A stretch of 64,000 nt of DNA from Virgibacillus sp. NKC19-16. Its GTDB lineage: Bacteria > Bacillota > Bacilli > Bacillales > Amphibacillaceae. Location of the stretch: the NCBI RefSeq assembly GCF_021560035.1, contig NZ_CP074373.1, forward strand, positions 3,158,001 to 3,222,000. Direction: 5' to 3'. Shown one piece after another: positions 17,105 to 26,055 of this stretch. The position numbers were made by a program, and so were the translations under genes. The first letter of the stretch is position 1. Every line of letters starts with the position of its first letter. The notes under the pieces were generated by a model. The model saw only the letters and a list, made by a program, of their open reading frames with translations, was not told where the DNA came from and made no database searches.

Positions 17105-17297
17105 AAACAAAACCCCTTTATAGCTCTTTGATTGTGTTCCATCGACTGATTGCTGAAAAATAGTAATCAGGATAACGTATGAAAAGAAGGTTTGGCTGGT
17201 GCATGCGCAGGAAGCATGGGGACCGTTCTTCTGCTTCCTATTTGCTCGTCTTAAGAACATAAGGGATGCTGTCCCTTAAACGATAGAAATTTCTATA

Positions 17298-17820
17298 GTG
17301 CTCGAGTGAACATCACTCACGCTCGCTCAAGCAACAGCATTACCGGTACGAGCGACAACTCATTCAATTCGAGCAACAATACCTCCAGGGCGGGCATCAA
17401 AGCGCTAAATTGTAGCTGGTGCTCGAGTGTAATCCTTTCCCGCTCAAGTAAAAGCTTTTAGTGCTCGAATAAACATCCCTCACGCTCGCTCAAGCAACAG
17501 CATCACCGGTACGAGCGACAACTCATTCAATTCGAGCAATAACTCCTCCAAGGCGAGCAACAGACTGCTAAATTCCGCTGGTGCTCGAGTGAGACCCTTT
17601 CCCGCTCAAGTAAAAGCTTTTAGTGCTCGAATAAACATCCCTCACGCTCGCTCGAGCAACAGCATCACCGGTACGAGCGACAACTCATTCAATTCGAGCA
17701 ATAACTCCTCCAAGGCGAGCAACAGACTGCTAAATTCCGCTGGTGCTCGATTGTGATCCTCTCCCGCTCAAGTAAAGGATTTTAGTGCTCTGAATGAACC
17801 TCCCGCCCGTTCATTCTGTA
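17298..17820. repeat. Tandem array, 162-163-bp unit with 21-bp inner register
   Basis: Three consecutive copies begin at 17298, 17461 and 17623, with a partial fourth at 17785. Each begins GTGCTCGA. Inside each copy, GCTCG/GCTCAAG and CGAGC motifs recur at exact 21-base steps: 17463, 17484; 17512, 17533, 17554; 17583, 17604, 17625, 17646. No long coding frame with a start and ribosome binding site crosses it. The repeat-to-spacer geometry does not fit a CRISPR array. Confidence 0.9.
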
Positions 17821-17921
17821 CATAAAATGTGTCATCTTTGTGACAAATTCAAGAATTTCCTTTATAATAAATAGAAGAGAAACCCCTTTCATTAAATCAT
17901 ATCAATAAGGAGTTGATTTAC

Positions 17922-18194
17922 ATGAGTATCACGATTATGTTTATGGTGCTTGCAACATTGACACCATTTTTGTTCCTCCGTTTAAATAAGAAGTTATATG
18001 CCCTCATCCAATCTGTACTGTTGGTAGGAATGTGGCTCTACTTTTTCGCGGTTATGTTCCAGACACCGCCCGATCCATTCTCTATCTCATGGATTATGTT
18101 TTACTTGAGTCTTATTGTTGCTGAAGTCGCTTGGGTCATGTTTATCATATACGAAGTCAAATTCATGTCATATAGAAAAAGAAACCTGCAGTAA
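17922..18194 (+). CDS. Small three-span membrane protein
   Basis: A 90-residue hydrophobic protein with three predicted membrane spans (about 5-21, 25-47, 58-80) and a basic C-terminus (KFMSYRKRNLQ). ATG at 17922 follows AAGGAG by 9 bases, and an in-frame TTG at 17913 is a poorer start. It converges on the qox operon, sharing a terminator. I do not recognise a family. Confidence 0.65.
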   Translation: MSITIMFMVLATLTPFLFLRLNKKLYALIQSVLLVGMWLYFFAVMFQTPPDPFSISWIMFYLSLIVAEVAWVMFIIYEVKFMSYRKRNLQ

Positions 18195-18200
18195 ATCAAA

Positions 18201-18236
18201 AAGCCCCACTCATTCCCTAAGAATAAGTGGGGTTTT
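18201..18236. terminator. Bidirectional terminator
   Basis: GCCCCACTCATTC and GAATAAGTGGGG form a stem flanked by A-run and T-run. It can stop both the membrane-protein gene on the plus strand and read-through from qoxD on the minus strand. Confidence 0.75.
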
Positions 18237-18317
18237 TCTATGGTTATAACATTTCTACACAAACAGAATCAATCTAACTTCGGGTTTTCTCCATGAATTC
18301 CTTTCCGTATCAAAAAA

Positions 18318-18686
18318 TCAATGACCACCTTGATCTTCATGCTGCTCCATTTGCTCATGTTCTTGGTGTCCGCCTTCATCATCATGGTCATGTGTAAATC
18401 CAAATGACATCGTGAACAGCGATCCTGCTACAACAATACTTGCCACCACAGCAGCGTGAAACATCATATTCCACGGGGCATGTGTTGCACCCGATTCAAT
18501 GATGTGCATAAACATAAACAACTGGATCCCCGCCTGAATAACAGCCAAAGCCAAAATGCTTAAGATAATCCACATATCCGGCAGATCCGAACCAAGCGCT
18601 GTCCAAGCGGCTATGATGGTCAAGGCAATCGATACAAGAAATCCAATGATGTGTTTTACAGGGTATCTCCTGGATTGTTTTTCCAT
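18318..18686 (-). CDS. qoxD: Quinol oxidase subunit IV
   Basis: A 122-residue membrane protein with three spans, matching the cytochrome aa3 quinol oxidase subunit IV family (KHIIGFLVSIALTIIAAW..., MFMHIIESG). The C-terminal 24 residues are rich in His, Glu, Asp and Gln (HDHDDEGGHQEHEQM), longer and more histidine-rich than usual, and could bind metal. It lies one base after qoxC and is the last gene of qoxABCD. Confidence 0.93.
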   Translation of the reverse strand: MEKQSRRYPVKHIIGFLVSIALTIIAAWTALGSDLPDMWIILSILALAVIQAGIQLFMFMHIIESGATHAPWNMMFHAAVVASIVVAGSLFTMSFGFTHDHDDEGGHQEHEQMEQHEDQGGH

Positions 18687-18687
18687 A

Positions 18688-19293
18688 TTAAATCACCATC
18701 CCAATCAAATAAACACCGGTAAATATGAAAATCCAGATGACATCAAGGAAGTGCCAATATAACCCGATAATAAACACCTTCCTGCTAGTGACTGCAGTGA
18801 TCCCCCGCTGTTTGAGCTGAATCAGAAGGAGGATTATCCAGCCGATTCCTAGTGCCACGTGGATGCCATGCGTACCTGCCAGAACATAGAAGGCCGACCA
18901 GAAAGCACTTGAAGGCAGTGTTGCCCCTTCACTCACATAATGGACAAATTCATAAACCTCAAAGCCCAGAAACGTAAGACCAAGTACAACTGTAATAACC
19001 AGCCAGGTAATCAGGCCTTTCAAGGTTCCTTCACGCATCCTGTGAATAGCTATCCCACAGGTAAAACTACTCGTTAAGAGGAGGATGGTCATGAATAACA
19101 CGATTCCCGGCTGAAATAATTCTGCCGGTGTCGGCGCATCTGCCGTTCTGCCAAATAATACGGCATATGTTGCAAATAACGTTGCAAATAATGATATTTC
19201 AGCAGCAAGGAAAATCCAGAAGCCAACAATTTTCATCTGCCCTTCATTCGTCCTGTATTCCAAGGGAACTGATTTCATTTCATTTTCACTCAT
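18688..19293 (-). CDS. qoxC: Quinol oxidase subunit III
   Basis: A 201-residue membrane protein with five spans, typical of bacterial quinol oxidase subunit III (e.g. FWIFLAAEISLFATLFATY, GTHGIHVALGIGW). ATG at 19293 begins one base after the qoxB stop codon, giving tight coupling; longer upstream starts lie inside qoxB. The subunit stabilises the oxidase and supports proton movement. Confidence 0.94.
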   Translation of the reverse strand: MSENEMKSVPLEYRTNEGQMKIVGFWIFLAAEISLFATLFATYAVLFGRTADAPTPAELFQPGIVLFMTILLLTSSFTCGIAIHRMREGTLKGLITWLVITVVLGLTFLGFEVYEFVHYVSEGATLPSSAFWSAFYVLAGTHGIHVALGIGWIILLLIQLKQRGITAVTSRKVFIIGLYWHFLDVIWIFIFTGVYLIGMVI

Positions 19294-19294
19294 C

Positions 19295-21232
19295 CTATAA
19301 CCCCCTTGCCGCGCGCTCTGTTCGTTTAATTTCATCCACATCGATATGGTAGCCTTCATTATAATCGAACGAACGGATAACCATCATCACAAGGACACCA
19401 ATCAGTCCGATCACTGCCAATGTAATCCACTCAAACACAAGGGCAAAACTTGCAAAGAATAGAATAGCCATCATAATAAACGGCTGCCCGGTGTTGCTTG
19501 GCATATGGATCGGTGCTAATTTTTCCTCATCAAAGGTTGTCTGTCCTTTTTCCTTCATATCAATAAAGGCATCATGACTTTCAACATGTGGAATGGTAGC
19601 AAAATTATATTTCGGTATTGGTGTAGGTGTCGCCCATTCCAGCGTCCTACCAATGCCCCAGTCGTCTACACCGACTTCGCGTTCACTGTACCGGTAACTG
19701 TAATAGATACCGTAGACGAAGATAGCGAAAGCCAGACCCATGGTAAATCCGCCAAGTGTTGAAACCAGATTGAGCGTCATCCATTCCGGTCCAATGGTAA
19801 AAATCCTTCTTGCCATGCCATCAAGTCCCAAGAAGTACTGCGGGAAGAAACAAACATGGAATCCAATTAAGAATAACCAGAAGCTCCATTTACCAATTCG
19901 CTCATTTAATTTATGTCCAAACATTTTCGGATACCAGAAGATGAGACCGGCAAAACAAGCAAAAACAGTACCCGGAATCAACACATAGTGGAAATGGGAA
20001 ACAAGGAAGTATGTGTTATGATACTGGTAATCTGTTGCTGCCATTCCGAGCATAACACCGGTGACCCCACCCATCGTGAAACTCGGTATAAATGCCAAGG
20101 ACCACAACATTGGTACCTTTGCAGTAATTCGTGACTTATACAGCGTCGCCAGCCAATTGAAGATTTTCACCCCTGTCGGCACGGCAATCATCATCGTCGT
20201 AATCGAGAAAATAGAGTTGACAAATGCGCCGGCACCCATCGTAAAGAAGTGGTGCACCCACACGACGAAACTCAGTCCCGCGATAACAATAATCGCCCAG
20301 ACCATCGCCGTATATCCGAATAGCCGTTTTCGTGCGAAGGTCGCAATAATTTCCGAAAAGATACCAAACGCTGGCAAAATAACAATGTAAACCTCTGGAT
20401 GTCCCCACATCCAGAACAGATTTGCCCACATCATTGGCAGCCCTTCTCCTGTCAGTGTAAAGAACTGTGATCCAAAAATACGGTCTATCGTAAACAAGCC
20501 AAGTGCAACCGTTAAGATCGGGAATGCAAAAATGATAATAAACGATGTAATCAACGTGGACCACGTGAATATCGGCATTTTAAATAATGTCATGCCAGGT
20601 GCACGCATCCTTAAAATCGTTACCATCAGGTTAATCCCTGTAGCCAATGTCCCGATCCCCGCTAATTGCACACCGAGCAGGTAAAAATTAATTCCCGGCC
20701 CGGGGCTAAGTGCAGATCCGGCAAGCGGGGCATAGTTTGTCCAACCAGCATCCGGTGCCCCTCCGATAACGAAAGAAAGATTAAATAGCATCGCACCAAA
20801 GAAAAAGGACCAAAAACTAAGTGCGTTCAAAAACGGAAAAGCAAAATCCCGTGCTCCAATTTGTAGTGGAACGACAATATTCATTAATCCGATTAAAAAC
20901 GGCATTGCCATAAAAATAATCATAATCGTCCCATGTGTTGTAAAAACTTCATCATAGTGCTGTGCATTTAAAAAATTCATATCCGGAAACGCCAGCTGTG
21001 TCCGCATCATTAGCGCATCTGCGCCTGCACGGAACAACATTGCCAGCGCACTTAATATATACATGATACCGATTTTTTTATGATCGACAGTAGTCAACCA
21101 TTCCCGCCATAGCCATTTCCATTTTTTAAAATACGTTAACAGAAAGATAATGGCTGATGAGACGAGCACGATGCCTACCATCCCAGCATAAATCAACGGT
21201 TCACCGGTAACAAAAAATTCATCCAATTGCAT
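19295..21232 (-). CDS. qoxB: Quinol oxidase subunit I
   Basis: A 645-residue catalytic subunit of the menaquinol-oxidising, proton-pumping haem-copper oxidase. Haem and copper ligands are visible: HGTIMI (low-spin haem), [12 protein letters not shown] (CuB histidine cross-linked to Tyr), WVHHFFT (two CuB histidines) and VSHFHYVL (haem ligands). The length and the C-terminal extra spans match QoxB. It lies 21 bases after qoxA. The genes are in order A-B-C-D on the minus strand. Confidence 0.97.
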   Translation of the reverse strand: MQLDEFFVTGEPLIYAGMVGIVLVSSAIIFLLTYFKKWKWLWREWLTTVDHKKIGIMYILSALAMLFRAGADALMMRTQLAFPDMNFLNAQHYDEVFTTHGTIMIIFMAMPFLIGLMNIVVPLQIGARDFAFPFLNALSFWSFFFGAMLFNLSFVIGGAPDAGWTNYAPLAGSALSPGPGINFYLLGVQLAGIGTLATGINLMVTILRMRAPGMTLFKMPIFTWSTLITSFIIIFAFPILTVALGLFTIDRIFGSQFFTLTGEGLPMMWANLFWMWGHPEVYIVILPAFGIFSEIIATFARKRLFGYTAMVWAIIVIAGLSFVVWVHHFFTMGAGAFVNSIFSITTMMIAVPTGVKIFNWLATLYKSRITAKVPMLWSLAFIPSFTMGGVTGVMLGMAATDYQYHNTYFLVSHFHYVLIPGTVFACFAGLIFWYPKMFGHKLNERIGKWSFWLFLIGFHVCFFPQYFLGLDGMARRIFTIGPEWMTLNLVSTLGGFTMGLAFAIFVYGIYYSYRYSEREVGVDDWGIGRTLEWATPTPIPKYNFATIPHVESHDAFIDMKEKGQTTFDEEKLAPIHMPSNTGQPFIMMAILFFASFALVFEWITLAVIGLIGVLVMMVIRSFDYNEGYHIDVDEIKRTERAARGL

Positions 21233-21253
21233 TAATCCTCACCTGCTTTCTAC

Positions 21254-22201
21254 TTACTGTTCTAGCTCTTCGCTCCATTCGGAGTTATTTTCCAGATGCA
21301 GTTGTTCCCCGTACAAGTCCCAGTGCCGCTCTACTGCATAATCCCGGCCGTCATTGCTTCCATGATCAACAAACGCCAGGTGCGTCGAAGAAAATTCCAT
21401 CTCATCTTCTAATAATCCGGGTTTCAACAACTCATCGTATGTTTGCTGCGTCAATTCCGGTGCCTGATTCTGAGTCGCTTCCACCCATTCGTTAAATGCT
21501 TCTTCCTCCTGCGCATTGACATCAAATGTCTGTCCGGTAAAACCTTCGCCCGTGAAGTTCGCATTACGGCCTTGAAAGACACCGGTCTCATCGGCCTGCA
21601 GGTAAAGGATATTTTCCATACCAGCCATGTTATACTTCTGTCCGCCAAGTTGCGGGACCCAGAAAGATGCCATCGATTCAGCAGAAGATAGACGGAATTC
21701 TATAGCTCTGTCCGTCGGGATATTTAAGTAATCCACAGTCTCAATCCCCTGCTCCGGGTAACTGAAAAACCATTTCCAGTCTGCTGAAGTCGCATAAACG
21801 ACCAGTGGTTCCCTATCAGCACTGGATTCCGGCGGTTCTTCAAGATCAAATATCGTTTCCACCGTCGGAATCGATAAGGCGGTGACAATAAGTATCGGGA
21901 TAACTGTCCAGACAATTTCAATTTTCAAATTTCCATGAAGGTTTGGTTTATAATCTCCCTCTTTTCGATTAGGCTTGTTATCACGGTATTTATACAACAT
22001 AAAAGCAAATAAGCTAAATACTACAACAATAATCCCAACCATGAAAATAAGGGAATACAAGATCAAATCCTTCTGGCTCTGTGCTACAGGACCTTTTGGG
22101 TCAAGCACAGCCAATTCGCCACAGCCGCTTAGAAATAAAGCTACGACGGCAAGCAGCAGAAGGGCAAAGCCTTTTTTAAACGAATGCCGTTTTTTCTTCA
22201 T
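21254..22201 (-). CDS. qoxA: Quinol oxidase subunit II
   Basis: A 315-residue subunit II with lipoprotein signal (LALLLL...LSGC), two membrane spans and an outer cupredoxin domain (ending around FWVPQLGGQKYNMAGM). The copper A cysteine/histidine ligands of cytochrome c oxidases are absent, which indicates quinol rather than cytochrome c as electron donor. ATG at 22201 follows AGGGG by 8 bases, and a GTG at 22210 is a poorer start. It is the first gene of the qox operon. Confidence 0.95.
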   Translation of the reverse strand: MKKKRHSFKKGFALLLLAVVALFLSGCGELAVLDPKGPVAQSQKDLILYSLIFMVGIIVVVFSLFAFMLYKYRDNKPNRKEGDYKPNLHGNLKIEIVWTVIPILIVTALSIPTVETIFDLEEPPESSADREPLVVYATSADWKWFFSYPEQGIETVDYLNIPTDRAIEFRLSSAESMASFWVPQLGGQKYNMAGMENILYLQADETGVFQGRNANFTGEGFTGQTFDVNAQEEEAFNEWVEATQNQAPELTQQTYDELLKPGLLEDEMEFSSTHLAFVDHGSNDGRDYAVERHWDLYGEQLHLENNSEWSEELEQ

Positions 22202-22366
22202 TAAAAACACCCCTGCATTGACAAAATTAACTGCTTATATGTTTTGCTACTTATACCTATTACCCGAAATGTTAACAACTGAAGCAGATTTATCGAAGCA
22301 TTTTACCATTTTTTTATATAATTTTCATATCCTCGTGATATTTTTGTGATAAAATCGTCACTTTTT

Positions 22367-22392
22367 AGGGGGACTGTCCCTCGCTACGCTTA
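22367..22392. repeat. GTCCC-type repeat, left of SDR fragment
   Basis: GGGGGACTGTCCCTCGCTACG. A direct partner (GGGGCCTGTCCCCCGCTATG) lies at 22787-22812 beyond the SDR fragment, and relatives occur near 13739 and 29762. Confidence 0.6.
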
Positions 22393-22393
22393 A

Positions 22394-22780
22394 ATGGAAT
22401 CTCAAGAGTACGGCAGCATCATTAATGCAGCATCTAATGCGGCATACATTGGCTCAGCGGGCATGGCTGGTTATGTTGCTTCCAAACATAGCGTAGCGGG
22501 GTTAACAAAAACAGCAGCGCTTGAGGCAGCAGAAAATGGTGTCCGTGTAAATGCAGTCGCTCCGGCAGCAATCGATACGCAAATGTTGACGAGTATTCAA
22601 CAGAACACATCTCCTGATGATCCTGAATCAGCAGCAGAAGCGATCAAACAAGGGATTCCTGCAGGTCGCTTTGGAATGCCAAAAGAAGTAGCGCAAGTTG
22701 TGATGTTCCTTGCTTCTGATAAGGCATCATTTGTTAACGGGGCACTGTATAACGTGGATGGCGGCATGCAGGCAGATTAG
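22394..22780 (+). pseudogene. 3'-fragment of a short-chain dehydrogenase/reductase
   Basis: 128 codons give the C-terminal half of an SDR: active-site pattern with Ser in INAASN and Tyr/Lys in GYVASKHSV, the VRVNAVAPAAIDT loop and the closing VDGGM. The N-terminal Rossmann fold (about 120 residues, TGxxxGIG) is missing. The coding match begins right at a GTCCC-type repeat and ends just before a second one. No promoter or ribosome binding site precedes the first ATG. It is best read as a fragment left by recombination at repeats. Confidence 0.85.
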
Positions 22781-22786
22781 GCTTTA

Positions 22787-22840
22787 TGTGGGGCCTGTCC
22801 CCCGCTATGCTAATTTCTATTAGCGAAACGCCTTCATCCA
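22787..22840. repeat. GTCCC-type repeat, right of SDR fragment
   Basis: GGGGCCTGTCCCCCGCTATG followed by CTAATTTCTATTAGCG, a hairpin-forming member of the same repeat family as 22367-22392. Confidence 0.55.
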
Positions 22841-22912
22841 AATAGGCAGCAATTTGTCCTCTTTCTATTTATTTAGCTGTTGTATTTCATTTTACAATGA
22901 AGCTGATTTATA

Positions 22913-22946
22913 AAATCGGTTCTCTGCACAAACAGAAAACCGATTT
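22913..22946 (-). terminator. Terminator after yvrJ fragment
   Basis: AAATCGGTT...AACCGATTT stem, near-identical to 24311-24346. On the minus strand it follows the remnant yvrJ stop codon. Confidence 0.6.
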
Positions 22947-22950
22947 CTTA

Positions 22951-23039
22951 TCATTTCATTTTCTCTGGTAGCGCGTGAATCGATTCGATTAACAGGTTGA
23001 GTTTTCCTTCAATGCGGTGGTGCAAATAAAATGTCACCG
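22951..23039 (-). pseudogene. 3'-fragment of a yvrJ-family gene
   Basis: The minus strand reads TFYLHHRIEGKLNLLIES then IHALPEKMK and stop, the C-terminus of a YvrJ-type small protein. The N-terminal third is missing; homology to the copy at 24351-24486 stops at about 23039. This copy keeps the correct reading frame at the site where the other copy is frameshifted. It cannot be translated as it stands. Confidence 0.7.
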
Positions 23040-23070
23040 TGGATCCAGAGGGAAAAGCTCACTATCCCAG

Positions 23071-23231
23071 CTAGTTCTCTATCTCATTTGTTATTTGCTT
23101 TACTTCAGCTTCTGATAGCCTGTAAGCTTTGCGATGAAACCTGGTTCTAACCCTTCATTCAGGGCATTTCGAACCACTTCTTCTTCGCGACGTTTAGACC
23201 CTTCTTTTCGCAATGTTTCAACTAAAGTCAT
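23071..23231 (-). pseudogene. Duplicated C-terminal fragment of the Rpn-family gene
   Basis: The reading MTLVETLRKEG..., EEEVVRNALNEGLEPGFIAK corresponds to the last ~50 residues of the protein at 23283-24191. One missing base near the LTG-LSE position shifts the frame, and the codons after it (EVKQITNEIEN) are readable in the next frame. Together with the yvrJ fragment next to it, this is a decayed partial copy of the adjacent Rpn/YvrJ segment. Confidence 0.75.
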
Positions 23232-23282
23232 TGGCACTCTCTCCCTTCTGTGTGGGACAAAGAGACAGGAACACTATCTCAG

Positions 23283-24191
23283 CTAGTTCTCTATCTCATC
23301 TATTATTTCCTTCACTTCAGATTCGGATAGTCCTGTGAGTTTTGCAATAAGACCTAGTTCTAACCCTTCATTCATGGCGTTTCGAACCACTTCTTCTTTG
23401 ACTTCCTTTCGCAGTACTTCAGCTAAAGTCATCACCACTTCACTCCCTTCTGAATAGGTCGTTTCCAATTTATCAATGATTTCATTCGCATCTTTCACCG
23501 TAAAACTATCTCTTGCGTGGTAAATATATCTCATTAAGGTTTCAAAATACTCGGTCCCCGTTTCTCTATCTTCTAGTTCTTGCAGGTATTCAGCCGCTTT
23601 TAAAATAGAAACCTTGAGTTCTTCATCGCTCTTGGTAAATATATCTCTAAAAATAGTGAGCACAATTCGCAGTTGTGCCTCTCCTTTAATTTCCTCGTTG
23701 GTGTATTCTGATAGGTCATACAGTAAATATTCATACTCTGGGATAAATCGTTGTAAATACTGTGGAAGTCCTATATACCCTTTTATCATTCCCGCTAATG
23801 AGCCCTTGCTATTCCAAGTTTCACTACCATGATAAATAACTAAAGGAATGATCACAGGCAATGCATTTTGTTCTTTTTTGACTTTCACATTCCAAATTTC
23901 CAACATATATTTGAGTAACTGAAGAGCTATATCCTTGCTGTTATAACTTTTGTGTTCGAAAAGGAAATAAATATATCCTTCCTCTTGATTTATATCCACC
24001 TGAAATAACATATCCGAAAAGCCTTCTTGCAATTCCTCATTAATAAAACTGTCCTTTTGCGGTTCAATTGTATTTAAATTTATTACATTCATTATACGCT
24101 CTGGTAAATAATTGTTCAAAAAGTCTTTGGCCACTTCTACTTTTCCAAATGTTTCTTTAAAAAATTTATCATGTGGATTCTGTATTTTCAT
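23283..24191 (-). CDS. Rpn family PD-(D/E)XK nuclease
   Basis: A 302-residue protein of the recombination-promoting nuclease / transposase-31 type. The N-terminus has the family signature NPHDKFFKETFG. The nuclease core is likely D59 in FSDMLFQV and the E-x-K of FLFEHKSY. The C-terminal part has the repeated helical segment MTLAEVLRKEV...LTGLSESEVKEIIDEI that is often variable or slipped in this family. Proteins of this kind cut DNA and can raise RecA-independent recombination, and some have defence roles. Complete here, although a broken copy of its 3' end lies immediately downstream. Confidence 0.88.
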   Translation of the reverse strand: MKIQNPHDKFFKETFGKVEVAKDFLNNYLPERIMNVINLNTIEPQKDSFINEELQEGFSDMLFQVDINQEEGYIYFLFEHKSYNSKDIALQLLKYMLEIWNVKVKKEQNALPVIIPLVIYHGSETWNSKGSLAGMIKGYIGLPQYLQRFIPEYEYLLYDLSEYTNEEIKGEAQLRIVLTIFRDIFTKSDEELKVSILKAAEYLQELEDRETGTEYFETLMRYIYHARDSFTVKDANEIIDKLETTYSEGSEVVMTLAEVLRKEVKEEVVRNAMNEGLELGLIAKLTGLSESEVKEIIDEIEN

Positions 24192-24310
24192 TATATCACC
24201 TACCCACCCAATTTTTATCTTTATTTTATCATAATTTATAACTAATAGATAATAATGGCTGAGGCTAAAAGTTCTAATGATTTTTTACTATACTATTTCC
24301 TTTAGATTTA

Positions 24311-24346
24311 AAAATCGGTTCTCTGCATAAACAGAAAACCGATTTT
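24311..24346 (-). terminator. Terminator after yvrJ-like gene
   Basis: AAATCGGTT and AACCGATTT arms (with CTG/CAG inside), followed by A/T-rich DNA. It is almost identical to the hairpin at 22913-22946. Confidence 0.65.
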
Positions 24347-24350
24347 TTTA

Positions 24351-24486
24351 TCATTTCATTTTCTCTGGTAGTGCATGAATCGATTCGATTAACAGGTTTG
24401 AGCTTTCCTTCAATGCGGTGCAGCAAATAAAATGTCACCGCAATGGGAAAGCCAACTTCTGTTACGAACGATACCCAAGTTTCCAT
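24351..24486 (-). pseudogene. yvrJ-family small membrane protein, frameshifted
   Basis: The frame begins METWVSFVTEVGFPIAVT, a YvrJ-type single-span start, with ribosome binding site GGAGG upstream. After HRIEGKL an extra base shifts the frame. The intended end (LLIESIHALPEKMK) is readable in the next frame and stops at 24351. The shifted reading continues to 24274 as an unrelated tail. Compare the in-frame but 5'-truncated copy at 22951-23039. YvrJ proteins usually sit beside DUF1659 and DUF2922 genes, as here. Confidence 0.75.
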
Positions 24487-24530
24487 TGATGGCGCCTCCT
24501 TTCTGGTGAATGGTGTTCTTATGCTCGAAT

Positions 24531-25190
24531 AGGCGAGGCATGGCGCGCTCTCCTGGGTTTTGGGATGCTCTCTCCCGGATTGACGGGCTTCTCTACCAAT
24601 TTCGAGCGACAATAGCTCCTACTCGCGCGAGAATGTGACTCACTCAAGCGACAGTAAAAATTTTATAACCTGGCGCGCGACTTTGGGGTAACGATGCTCG
24701 TTCAAGGCCGGCTCTCGCTCGACCTTGAGGTGCTGGGGCGCGAGCGAGAGGGAAATTGCTTCACTCGAGCAAGAATAGCTCCTACTCGCGCGAGAATGTC
24801 GCTCACTCAAGCGACAGTAAAAATTTTATAACCTGGCGCGCGACTTTGGGGTAACGATGCTCGCCCAAGGATGGCTCTCGCTCGACCTTGAGGTGCTGGG
24901 GCGCGACTTTGAAGTACCGCTGCTCGACCAAAGCTGGCTCTCGCTCGACCTTGGGGTGCTGGGGCGCGAGCGAGCGGGGGATTGCTTCACTCGAGCGACA
25001 ATAGCTTCTACTCGAGCAAGAATGTGGCTCACCCGAGGGACGGCGCTCTCCCGATTCCGGACGACTCTCTCCCGTTCCGACATGACTCTCTCCCGATTTC
25101 GAACCGCGCTCTCCCGTTCCAACGCCCCGCTCTCCCGATTCCGGACGGCCCTCTCCCGTTCAACGTCGCACACCACTCTCCCTACTACCA
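24531..25190. repeat. Composite repeat array (21-bp register; 163-bp units)
   Basis: The left part holds two ~163-bp copies (CGACTTTGGGG at 24678 and 24841; AATAGCTCC at 24611 and 24774) rich in CGAGC/GCTCG, with CGAGCGAC-like motifs at 24603, 24624 and 24645. The right part has CTCCCG at 25048, 25069, 25090, 25111, 25132 and 25153, six motifs at exact 21-base steps. The open frames across it arise because 21 is a multiple of three. It separates the yvrJ-like gene from DUF2922, genes that are normally adjacent. Confidence 0.9.
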
Positions 25191-25281
25191 AAACAGACCA
25201 GTGGCCGAGCCGCTGGTCATGTTCTGCATTATTCCATCTATTTCACGTCGCACGTGCCTCCAAGCACGCCCGATCACTTCA

Positions 25282-25500
25282 TTATCCCAACTCAATGTCC
25301 TCCACGGTACGCTCAACAATACGGGCGCTGTCTTTCACTATTACGTCGCCGCCTGATGAAGTGAAGGCATTTTGCGTGATAATTTCGTCCATTGCAGCGT
25401 TGACTGCTTCTGGGTCCACCGGCTCGATTGGGTTGTCTAATGAATATGTGACAATCTTTTCGTCCTCGTTGCGAAATTTAAGCTCAATCTTTTTGGTCAT
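25282..25500 (-). CDS. DUF2922 family protein
   Basis: A 72-residue acidic protein (MTKKIELKFRNEDEKIVTYS..., ending VERTVEDIELG) matching the DUF2922 family of Firmicutes. Function is unknown. The family is commonly encoded with DUF1659 and YvrJ, and here DUF1659 lies just upstream on the same strand (gap 106 bases). Start follows AAGGGGGG. No membrane segment. Confidence 0.85.
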   Translation of the reverse strand: MTKKIELKFRNEDEKIVTYSLDNPIEPVDPEAVNAAMDEIITQNAFTSSGGDVIVKDSARIVERTVEDIELG

Positions 25501-25606
25501 GGTTTAACCCCCCTTCTTACATTAAATTTTACTGTGCCGATAATGGCTCTAATCTCTAAGCTGACATTACTTCTAGATTAATCGCCATTTACCGATTGCC
25601 TCCGAA

Positions 25607-25831
25607 TTAGCCCTCTCTAATTTCGGAGTTGTCTCTGCGCTCGATGTTGTATAGGGGACGCTCTTGCAATGCTGCAACGGCTTCTGCAATCGGCAACAGT
25701 TGATCCGCGACTGCTTCTGTTTTTACATTGTTGAAGCTTTTGTACTTATACATTGGCTCGCCTGTCATGGTGTCATCACCATCGTACAGAACCAAACGCA
25801 GCGAGGAACTGACTTTATCTGCTACTGCCAT
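25607..25831 (-). CDS. DUF1659 family protein
   Basis: A 74-residue protein, MAVADKVSSSLRLVLYDGDD..., with the DUF1659 core (YKYKSFNNVKTEAVADQLL). ATG at 25831 follows GGAGGTGG well. An upstream GTG frame would include the ribosome binding site. First gene of the DUF1659-DUF2922-(array)-YvrJ set. No biochemical role is established. Confidence 0.85.
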   Translation of the reverse strand: MAVADKVSSSLRLVLYDGDDTMTGEPMYKYKSFNNVKTEAVADQLLPIAEAVAALQERPLYNIERRDNSEIREG

Positions 25832-26055
25832 GTTTACCACCTCCTTCACCCATACAATCGAATGCAGCGTACATCTGGGGGCATATATGATGAAAAAACT
25901 TTTTTATTTTTACATGCCACCAATACGAAAATCACATCGATTATAGAAAAAAGAACCTTACGTTAGAAAATTAATTCACGTAAATATACATTATCCTGTC
26001 AATCTTCGTATATAATCTGTAAAATAGGGACTAAGAAACCATGAGGAGTCAGTCT

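Noticed and set aside
17298-17820. Possible CRISPR array
   Set aside because: Units are 162-163 bases and near-identical throughout, with no short repeat alternating with unique spacers, and no cas genes nearby.
22320-22370. Rex-type redox operator upstream of qoxA (GTGA...TCAC)
   Set aside because: The half-sites are eight bases apart instead of the usual six, so the match is poor.
24857-25507. Long open frame across the repeat array reading LSRFRTALSRS-like repeats
   Set aside because: The frame stays open only because the repeat length (21) is a multiple of three; all frames on both strands are open there, with no ribosome binding site and no conserved start. The minus-strand DUF2922 gene overlaps its end.
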